Source: an uncultured Bacilli bacterium
GTDB lineage: Bacteria; Bacillota_I; Bacilli_A; RF39; UBA660
Reading direction: 5' to 3'
Length of the DNA stretch: 9,625 nucleotides
Assembly: GCA_947630195.1 (NCBI GenBank)
Contig: CANRGQ010000049.1
Location: forward strand, 1 to 9,625
Shown here piece after piece: positions 1-4,714 of the stretch. Within the stretch, counting starts at the first letter, position 1. Each line of letters opens with the position of its first letter. The position numbers and the translations under genes are program-made. The notes under the pieces were generated by a model. That model did no database searches. It was not told the origin of the DNA and worked only from the letters and a program-made list of their open reading frames with translations.

Positions 1-52
1 TTTATAACTGTTAACCGTTAGGTCGTAGGTTCGAGTCCTACATCGGGCGCCA
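1..52 (+). tRNA. 3' part of a tRNA, probably tRNA-Asn(GTT); likely a fragment
   Basis: The T arm is intact (GTAGG 25-29, loop TTCGAGT 30-36, CCTAC 37-41). It is followed by the 3' acceptor strand ATCGGGC (42-48), discriminator G49 and encoded CCA (50-52). Counting back, the anticodon loop is CTGTTAA (8-14), which gives anticodon GTT (Asn), and the variable loop is 20-24. The 3' anticodon-stem strand CCGTT (15-19) would need AACGG at 3-7, but the window has TATAA, so at least three of five pairs fail. The tRNA match therefore seems to begin at about position 8. What is seen is a tRNA 3' half; that it is an integration-site copy rather than a whole gene cut by the window edge is inference. Asn identity is likely but not certain because the 5' half is absent. 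Confidence 0.75.
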
Positions 53-63
53 TTTTGAATATT

Positions 64-98
64 AAACAAACCCAGGTAAATAAAGGGTTTGTTTTTTT
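64..98 (+). terminator. Rho-independent terminator after the tRNA
   Basis: The arms AAACAAACCC (64-73) and GGGTTTGTTT (85-94) pair around an 11-base loop and run into a T tract ending at 98. The position, 12 bases after the tRNA CCA end, fits the native terminator of a tRNA gene. Confidence 0.85.
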
Positions 99-140
99 AA
101 GTTTTAATTTGTAGTATGGTTTTGGCAGGTTTTTCAGAAA

Positions 141-162
141 AAGTGTCGCGAAAGTGTCGCGA
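141..162. repeat. Tandem 11-bp repeat with TCGCGA palindromes
   Basis: AAGTGTCGCGA occurs twice back to back (141-151, 152-162). Each copy ends in the self-complementary hexamer TCGCGA (146-151 and 157-162). The pair lies inside the inverted repeat TTTTGGCA (120-127) / TGCCAAAA (169-176). CG-rich hexamers stand out in DNA this AT-rich. Function unknown; a protein-binding site or part of a dispersed repeat are the plausible readings. Confidence 0.7.
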
Positions 163-191
163 ATTTTTTGCCAAAAATTTAAAAAATTATG

Positions 192-236
192 GAACTAAAC
201 CTCCACATTGGTTAATCGACTGTGGAGATTTAGTTC
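192..236. repeat. Imperfect inverted repeat, 16-bp arms
   Basis: GAACTAAACCTCCACA (192-207) pairs with TGTGGAGATTTAGTTC (221-236), with one mismatch in 16 and a 13-base loop. There is no T tract directly after it on the plus strand. On the minus strand the following bases are T-rich but interrupted. It could be a small palindromic repeat, a weak minus-strand terminator or a structured leader; the sequence does not decide. Confidence 0.65.
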
Positions 237-285
237 ATATTGTTGTTATATATCGTTAACTTCTTTTTTTGTAAGTTAATTTGCA

Positions 286-331
286 AAAAAACAAAAAATA
301 AAAAGTTTTGCAAATGTACTTGCAAAACTTT
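286..331 (-). terminator. Perfect 12-bp inverted repeat; possible minus-strand terminator or operator
   Basis: AAAGTTTTGCAA (302-313) and TTGCAAAACTTT (320-331) pair perfectly around a 6-base loop. Read on the minus strand the hairpin runs into TTTTTATTTTTTG, the form of an intrinsic terminator, but no minus-strand gene precedes it. On the plus strand its right arm touches the putative -35 box of the ATPase gene, so it could equally be an operator for that gene. The structure is clear; its role is not. Confidence 0.5.
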
Positions 332-357
332 ACAAATTGCTTTTTATATGTTAATAT
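329..357 (+). promoter_or_regulatory. Putative promoter of the AAA_14/DUF4143 ATPase gene
   Basis: TTTACA (329-334, one mismatch to TTGACA) is followed after 17 bases by TAATAT (352-357, 4 of 6 to TATAAT). It lies just upstream of the ribosome binding site GGTGAT (364-369) of the gene starting at 375. The -35 box overlaps the right arm of the 302-331 inverted repeat. In DNA this AT-rich, weak boxes arise by chance. Confidence 0.4.
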
Positions 358-374
358 TAATTTGGTGATGATTT

Positions 375-1580
375 ATGATTATAAGAGATAATTATTTAAA
401 AAGAATGATTGATGCAAAAGATACCGAATTTATTAAAGTAATAACAGGTGTAAGAAGGAGTGGTAAATCAACTCTTTTATTGATGTTTAAAGATTATTTG
501 TTAAATGAAAAAGTAAAAGAAGAGAATATTATTCATCTAAACTTTGAATCAGCTAAATATGATGATATAAGAAATTACAAAGATTTATATAAATTTGTAG
601 CGGATAAAATAAAAAAAGATAAGGTTTATTTGTTATTAGATGAAGTTCAAAATGTTGAAGCCTGGGAAAAGGCTATCAATTCATTTAAAGTAGACTTTGA
701 TATAGATATTTATATAACTGGTTCTAATGCGTATCTTTTATCCAGTGAATTATCAACATTACTTTCCGGAAGATATATTGAAATAAAAATGTATCCTTTA
801 TCATTTAAGGAATTTTTGTTATTTAATAATTATGATAATCTAAATTTATCTGATAAATTTAATGAGTATTTAAAATATGGAGGACTTCCTGCTATAACTA
901 TGATAAAAGATAAAGATGAATTAGTTTTGTCGTATTTAAACGATATTTATAATACCATTGTAAAAAAAGATATCATTGACCGTAATAAAATTAAAGATAT
1001 TGCTCTTTTAGAAAATATAATCAAATTCTTAGCTAATAATATAGGGAATCCAATTTCTTCTACCAAAATAAGTGATTACTTAAATAGTAATAAAATAATA
1101 ACAAATTCTAATCATCAAACAATCGATAATTATTTAAATATGTTAGAAAAATCATTTATAATGTACAAAGTAAATCGTACTGATGTAAAAAATAAAACTT
1201 TATTAAAAACCTTAGGAAAATATTATATTTCTGATATTGGCTTAAGAAATATAATCCTTGGATTTAGAAATATAGATGAAGGACACATATTAGAAAATGT
1301 TGTTTATTTAGAACTTTTAAGAAGAGGATATAAAGTAAGTATTGGTAAAACTCAAGAATATGAAGTTGATTTTGTTGCAGAGAATCCAAATAATATAAAA
1401 TATTTTCAAGTTACTAAGTCATTAGCTAATGAAGATGTTAAGATAAGAGAAGTAAGAAGTCTTGAAAGTATTAATGATAATTATGAAAAAATTATTTTAA
1501 CTATGGATAAAACAATAAATAATGATTTTAATGGGATAAAAGTTTTAAATATTATAGATTGGCTTTTAGAAAGTGAGTAA
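375..1580 (+). CDS. AAA_14 / DUF4143 family ATPase
   Basis: This 401-residue protein has the usual length and layout of the AAA_14 plus DUF4143 family. Walker A is GVRRSGKST (25-33), Walker B is LLLDE (86-90), followed by the sensor-like ITGSN (114-118) and LSGRY (130-134). The C-terminal half carries the DUF4143 signature: the stretch ending in LPAI near 170-174, a winged-helix-like segment at about 210-265, and a nuclease-fold-like module with EVDFV (330-334) and FQVTK (344-348). That pattern resembles PD-(D/E)XK but has Gln in place of the usual acidic residue. The family is cytoplasmic and ATP-binding, common and often multicopy in gut Firmicutes and archaea, and has no firmly established function; links to mobile DNA or toxin-like roles are speculative. 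Start ATG 375 has GGTGAT at 364-369. It stands alone, 11 bases before a small ORF. Confidence 0.9.
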   Translation: MIIRDNYLKRMIDAKDTEFIKVITGVRRSGKSTLLLMFKDYLLNEKVKEENIIHLNFESAKYDDIRNYKDLYKFVADKIKKDKVYLLLDEVQNVEAWEKAINSFKVDFDIDIYITGSNAYLLSSELSTLLSGRYIEIKMYPLSFKEFLLFNNYDNLNLSDKFNEYLKYGGLPAITMIKDKDELVLSYLNDIYNTIVKKDIIDRNKIKDIALLENIIKFLANNIGNPISSTKISDYLNSNKIITNSNHQTIDNYLNMLEKSFIMYKVNRTDVKNKTLLKTLGKYYISDIGLRNIILGFRNIDEGHILENVVYLELLRRGYKVSIGKTQEYEVDFVAENPNNIKYFQVTKSLANEDVKIREVRSLESINDNYEKIILTMDKTINNDFNGIKVLNIIDWLLESE

Positions 1581-1591
1581 AAGAAGTAATT

Positions 1592-1726
1592 ATGGGTTTA
1601 TTTAGTTTTATTTTAGGAATGACAGAAAGTGCCGATAAATATGCAAAAGATGAAAAGAAAAAGAAATTAGAGCAAGAAATGGATTGGAATAATTTAGATG
1701 AAGATGATTATTATAGTGAAGATTAA
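1592..1726 (+). CDS. Small ORF, 44 residues, acidic C terminus
   Basis: An open frame of 44 codons starts at ATG 1592, only 11 bases after the ATPase stop, and ends at TAA 1724-1726. It begins MGLFSFILGM, a short hydrophobic or amphipathic segment, continues with a Lys/Glu-rich helix-like stretch (about residues 17-30) and ends in a very acidic tail (DEDDYYSED). The composition is protein-like rather than random and the gene would sit in the ATPase transcription unit. The ribosome binding site is weak (AGAAG in 1581-1585). I recognise no family. It could be a membrane-associated small protein or a chance ORF. Confidence 0.45.
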   Translation: MGLFSFILGMTESADKYAKDEKKKKLEQEMDWNNLDEDDYYSED

Positions 1727-1732
1727 AATAAA

Positions 1733-1762
1733 TTGTAATTAATTTAAATATTGTGCTATAAT
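1733..1762 (+). promoter_or_regulatory. Promoter with extended -10 for the 68-residue protein gene
   Basis: TTGTAA (1733-1738) is followed after 18 bases by the consensus TATAAT (1757-1762), preceded by TGC (1754-1756) to make an extended -10 (TGnTATAAT). The strong ribosome binding site AAGGGAGG follows at 1776-1783. Confidence 0.75.
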
Positions 1763-1791
1763 AAATGAAATTATTAAGGGAGGTTTTTAAA

Positions 1792-1998
1792 ATGCAAAGA
1801 GAACCAATAACTATTGAAAGAATAGATGCTGAAGTTAATGGAAAAGTAATAATGCCTAAAGAAAAAGAAAGAGTAAGACATGTTGTTTTAGCAGAAGAAG
1901 GTAATCCAAAAGTACCAGTATTTACAGGTTATAGGAATGTTAAGAATAATGATTATAATTATGAAGCTCCTAAAGTTAGAACTTTAAAAAAATTTTAA
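1792..1998 (+). CDS. Hypothetical protein, 68 residues
   Basis: ATG 1792 is preferred over an in-frame ATG at 1765 because the near-perfect ribosome binding site AAGGGAGG (1776-1783) lies eight bases before it, and 1765 sits directly after the -10 box. The product is a small soluble protein with mixed charge. A short central segment reads RVRHVVLAEEGNPKVPVF (about residues 27-44), and the C terminus is basic (KVRTLKKF). There is no signal peptide, membrane segment, cysteine or recognisable motif. It has its own promoter and terminator, so it is a monocistronic and probably well expressed gene. I do not recognise the family and assign no function. Confidence 0.8.
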   Translation: MQREPITIERIDAEVNGKVIMPKEKERVRHVVLAEEGNPKVPVFTGYRNVKNNDYNYEAPKVRTLKKF

Positions 1999-2003
1999 AA
2001 GTG

Positions 2004-2027
2004 AACTCTTAACTTAAGAGTTTTTTT
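2004..2027 (+). terminator. Rho-independent terminator
   Basis: AACTCTT (2004-2010) pairs with AAGAGTT (2016-2022) around a 5-base loop and runs into seven T residues (2021-2027), just after the stop of the 68-residue protein gene. Confidence 0.85.
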
Positions 2028-2041
2028 ATCTTAATTTATAT

Positions 2042-2057
2042 CAAAGTGTTATAATTA
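2042..2057 (+). promoter_or_regulatory. Extended -10 promoter of the surface-protein operon
   Basis: TATAAT (2050-2055) is preceded by TGT (2047-2049) to give an extended -10; no good -35 box is visible. The block CAAAGTGTTATAATTA (2042-2057) matches 15 of 16 bases of the block at 4589-4604 before the CAP-domain gene, which suggests shared control. Confidence 0.65.
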
Positions 2058-2087
2058 TATAATATATTAATATTGAGTGTGGTGGAT

Positions 2088-3110
2088 ATGAAAAAAATAT
2101 TTAAAAATAAAAAGGTTATTATAATAATTATTATTTTATTTTTGGTTGTAATTGGTACTATAGGGACTATATTATATTTAAATAATAAAGAAAATAATTC
2201 TGATAATGGACCAAAAGTAGAAGAAAAAGATAAAGATAAAATTAAAGAAGAAGGAGAGGAATATAAAGTTACTTTTAATCCTAATGGTGGATCAGTTGTA
2301 GATAGTATGTTTGTTAAAAGTGGTGAAAAAATAACTAAACCAGAAGATCCGACGAGAAATGGATATAAATTTACTGGGTGGAAATTAAATGAAGAAGATT
2401 TTGATTTTGAAAAAGAAATAACTTCTGATATTACCTTAACCGCTAGTTGGATTAAAGAAGAAGATAAATCTATAACAAATAGTTCTAGCGGTAGTAAAGA
2501 GTCATCAACCTCTAGTAATAGTCAAAAATATACATCTACTATTGATAAAATAAATTTAAATGAATATCCAACTACCTCAATTGATTATGAAAATTATAGA
2601 GAGCCGATTGGTTATTATTTTATTAATAATTTAGGGGATGTTTTTCCGAGTCTTGCTGGTAAAAGTACTATTAAACTTTCTTGGGAAGAAGAGGATCCTA
2701 CTAGTCAAGGATTAGATTTAAGAATAGATGAATGGTATGCTGCTTTTGATAAATTACAATTTGATACAACTAAAGAAAATAAAGCTAAAACAACATTAAA
2801 TAATATTAAAAATAAAACATATAAGGGAGTTATATTTGATATGAGCGTTGGTAGTCCATATCCTAGTTATAATGATAATCATTCTGTTAGTTATAAATAT
2901 GAATTTATAACTGTTAGTAAAACACCACTTACAACATTATATAATCAAATGAAAAGTATAAGAGATGGTTTGGATTCGGAAATTTCTAAGGCCTTAAGTG
3001 GCTCAATTAAAGTAGTATTTCCAGGATATGGAGTTTATAATAAATATGAAGCTGGTATTTTATCTGAGGAATTATGCGAAGAATATAATTTAGTTTGTGA
3101 TCGGTGGTAA
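2088..3110 (+). CDS. Membrane-anchored surface protein with InlB/Flg_new repeat
   Basis: This 340-residue protein begins with a basic tip and one membrane segment (about 8-31), so it is anchored with its bulk outside the cell. A charged Lys/Glu linker (34-58) leads to a single InlB B-repeat/Flg_new-type module (60-122), marked by FNPNGG (63-68) and GYKFTGW (92-98). A Ser-rich linker (128-150) is followed by an unrecognised C-terminal domain (about 151-340) that includes LSWEEEDP (197-204), DEWYAAF (214-220) and a terminal pair of cysteines (C330, C337) that could form a disulfide. Start ATG 2088 fits the family look (MKKIFKNKK) and has GGTGG at 2081-2085, though closely spaced; an upstream TTG at 2073 is the alternative. 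The stop is one base before the CHAP protein gene, so the two form an operon. It probably acts at the cell wall; its ligand is unknown. Confidence 0.8.
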   Translation: MKKIFKNKKVIIIIIILFLVVIGTIGTILYLNNKENNSDNGPKVEEKDKDKIKEEGEEYKVTFNPNGGSVVDSMFVKSGEKITKPEDPTRNGYKFTGWKLNEEDFDFEKEITSDITLTASWIKEEDKSITNSSSGSKESSTSSNSQKYTSTIDKINLNEYPTTSIDYENYREPIGYYFINNLGDVFPSLAGKSTIKLSWEEEDPTSQGLDLRIDEWYAAFDKLQFDTTKENKAKTTLNNIKNKTYKGVIFDMSVGSPYPSYNDNHSVSYKYEFITVSKTPLTTLYNQMKSIRDGLDSEISKALSGSIKVVFPGYGVYNKYEAGILSEELCEEYNLVCDRW

Positions 3111-3111
3111 T

Positions 3112-4026
3112 ATGAAAAAGATTCTATTTATATTATGGTTATTATTAATTCCTTTTGTTAGTTATGCTGCCAGTAATCCTTATCCTAAAACCCAAACTTT
3201 TAATGGGGTAGTTAGTACGCCTTGTACGAGAGTTGTCTGGCAAGAAGTTTATGATAGGCTTAAAATTGCTCTTCCTAGTTGGGGTAATGCTGTTGATTGG
3301 TATCGAAATGCCGCCAATGCTGGCTATCAAGTAGGAAGTGAAGCTAAGCCCAATTCCATTGCGGTTTATTCTGGTTTTCAAGGTTATGGGCATGTGGCCT
3401 TTGTGGTCTCCGTATCTGATGAAGCTATGTATGTAGTGGAGAATAAGGGAAGTGGTGAAGGCAAAACAGAAGGTAGTAGAAGTAAAGGTATTGGTTCAGG
3501 ATCTCAAAGTGAAATTTACTTAATTGGCTTTATTTACATAACTGAACCTAAATCTAGTAATTCTTCTAGTTCTAATACTTCTTCAAATACAACAACTACC
3601 ACATCTAAAAAATCAAATAATAGTTATTTAAAAAATTTAACTATTGAGGGTGTTCTTTTAGATTTTCATAAAGATAATTATTTTTATACTTTAAATGTCC
3701 CATTTGAAACAAATAATATTACAATAAATGGTCAAACTGAATCTAACAAAGCAAATGTTGATGGTTTAAAAAATTATGAATTAAATGTTGGGGAAAATAT
3801 AATTACTATAAAAGTAGTGGCTGAAGATAAATCCGAATCATCTTATATTTTAAATATTACAAGAGATAAAGAAGAGAAAGAAGTAGAAGAAAATAAAAAA
3901 GAAGTTATAGAAAAAGAAAATGTTAAGAAATTTAAATGGTCTAATTATTATTTAATACCTATTATAGGGTTAATTATATTAATTAGTGGATTAGTTATAA
4001 TATTAATTAAAAATAAAAAACTCTAA
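3112..4026 (+). CDS. Secreted CHAP-domain peptidoglycan hydrolase with cadherin-like domain and membrane anchor
   Basis: This 304-residue protein starts at ATG 3112 behind GGTGG (3103-3107); an in-frame GTG at 3097 inside the upstream gene is less likely. A signal peptide (about 1-20, ending SYAA) precedes a CHAP domain (about 30-143) with the expected catalytic Cys38 (TPCTR), His94 (GYGHVAFV) and Glu110 (VVEN). CHAP enzymes cleave peptidoglycan as amidases or endopeptidases. A Ser/Thr/Asn linker (148-170) leads to a cadherin-like beta-sandwich of the PF12733 type (about 172-251, LNITR at the end), a Lys/Glu stretch, and a C-terminal membrane segment (about 279-299) with a Lys-rich tail. There is no LPXTG motif, so anchoring would be by the membrane helix. 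It is co-transcribed with the InlB-repeat protein. Wall remodelling or defence against other cells are both possible. The CHAP-coding part is much richer in G+C than the rest of the gene. Confidence 0.85.
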   Translation: MKKILFILWLLLIPFVSYAASNPYPKTQTFNGVVSTPCTRVVWQEVYDRLKIALPSWGNAVDWYRNAANAGYQVGSEAKPNSIAVYSGFQGYGHVAFVVSVSDEAMYVVENKGSGEGKTEGSRSKGIGSGSQSEIYLIGFIYITEPKSSNSSSSNTSSNTTTTTSKKSNNSYLKNLTIEGVLLDFHKDNYFYTLNVPFETNNITINGQTESNKANVDGLKNYELNVGENIITIKVVAEDKSESSYILNITRDKEEKEVEENKKEVIEKENVKKFKWSNYYLIPIIGLIILISGLVIILIKNKKL

Positions 4027-4034
4027 TTGAGTTT
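4013..4034 (-). terminator. Minus-strand terminator of the regulator gene
   Basis: AAACTC (4018-4023) and GAGTTT (4029-4034) pair around TAATT. Read on the minus strand the hairpin is followed by TTTTTTATTT. It lies just beyond the regulator's stop (4042-4044) and overlaps the last codons of the convergent CHAP gene. Confidence 0.65.
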
Positions 4035-4041
4035 CATTATC

Positions 4042-4515
4042 TTAAGAATACACTTGCGTATTCTTTTTAATTTTAATATTTTCTTTATCTCTATTTAAAA
4101 CATAATCAATAGAGTAGTTACTTAACTTACATAAAGTAATTAATGTTTCGCTTTGAATTAAATGCTCTCCTCGTTCATAACTGGCTAATGCTGAAAAAGA
4201 AGTATTAAGTTTATCTCCCAACTCTCTTAAAGTTAAACCAAGTTCTAAACGAATGCTTTTAAGTCTTTTTCCAATTTCTTTTAAATCAAGTTTAGTTGGT
4301 TTATTAATTAATCTTCTATCCTTAGATAAATTTAATAAATAATCAATATTAACCTTATAAAAGTCCGCTAGTTCAATTATTCTTTTGGTGGGAATTGGTA
4401 TTTTACTATGTTCCCATTCGGAATAGGTTGATTCATATACTTTTAAGTATTGAGCTACTTCTTTAGATTTTAAATTTCTTTCATCTTTTAGTTGTTCTAA
4501 TCTATTTTCATTCAT
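4042..4515 (-). CDS. Transcriptional regulator with two XRE-type HTH domains
   Basis: This 157-residue protein carries two Cro/CI-type helix-turn-helix domains in tandem. The first (about 6-62) reads from LKDERNLKSKEVAQYLKV to NIDYLLNL; the second (about 81-141) from IGKRLKSIRLELGLTLREL to SIDYVLNR. Both keep the typical DYLL/DYVL end. No sensor, peptidase or membrane domain follows, only a short basic tail (144-157), so it is a small DNA-binding protein, probably dimeric. The start (CAT at 4513-4515) has AAGGA on the minus strand at 4526-4530. It is convergent with the CHAP operon and divergent from the CAP gene with a 199-base gap. The position suggests, but does not prove, that it controls these surface genes and itself. 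Confidence 0.9.
   Translation of the reverse strand: MNENRLEQLKDERNLKSKEVAQYLKVYESTYSEWEHSKIPIPTKRIIELADFYKVNIDYLLNLSKDRRLINKPTKLDLKEIGKRLKSIRLELGLTLRELGDKLNTSFSALASYERGEHLIQSETLITLCKLSNYSIDYVLNRDKENIKIKKNTQVYS
4044..4068 (+). terminator. Plus-strand terminator of the surface operon
   Basis: AAGAATAC (4044-4051) and GTATTCTT (4058-4065) pair around a 6-base loop and end in TTTTT (4064-4068), 17 bases after the CHAP gene stop. It lies within the 3' end of the convergent regulator gene, so that gene's last residues are fixed partly by terminator structure. Confidence 0.75.
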
Positions 4516-4588
4516 TAATAATCATTCCTTACTTGAATAATTTTCCCATTTAAAATTAATAAATAGTTTTTTCTTCTCTAAATACGCA

Positions 4589-4604
4589 CAAAGTGGTATA
4601 ATTA
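4589..4604 (+). promoter_or_regulatory. Extended -10 promoter of the CAP-domain gene
   Basis: TGGTATAAT (4594-4602) is an extended -10 box within the block CAAAGTGGTATAATTA (4589-4604), nearly identical to the block at 2042-2057. No clear -35 is seen. Transcription would start near 4610, leaving an AT-rich leader of about 105 bases before ATG 4715. I see no riboswitch in that leader. Confidence 0.65.
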
Positions 4605-4714
4605 ACTTGAAATTATTTATATATAAGAAATATAAGTATTTAAATTTTAAATTTTTCGCTTATTTAAAATAACGAGATATAGTAAGTCGAAAACGATAAA
4701 ATAGAGGTGAGTTT

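Larger units (their letters stand above)
99..374. other. Gene-poor stretch with several repeat structures
   Basis: I see no convincing gene between the tRNA terminator and the ATPase start at 375. The stretch holds an 11-bp tandem repeat containing TCGCGA (141-162) enclosed by the inverted repeat TTTTGGCA/TGCCAAAA (120-127 and 169-176), a 16-bp imperfect inverted repeat (192-236), and a 12-bp perfect inverted repeat (302-331). A 47-codon open frame (116-259) crosses the first two structures but has no ribosome binding site. The region may be flanking DNA shaped by past mobile-element activity next to the tRNA fragment. Confidence 0.6.

Noticed and set aside
116..259. A 47-codon open frame (ATG 116 to TAA 257-259) upstream of the ATPase.
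   Set aside because: It has no ribosome binding site and runs through the tandem repeat and a 16-bp inverted repeat, which explain the sequence better than coding does. It could be a decayed gene remnant, but nothing recognisable remains.
3145..3393. An 82-codon minus-strand frame opposite the CHAP domain.
   Set aside because: It is antisense to a well-supported catalytic domain, has no signals of its own and no protein-like features.
4605..4714. Possible riboswitch or structured leader before the CAP-domain gene.
   Set aside because: The leader is almost all A and T, and I found only weak imperfect pairings and no known riboswitch motif.
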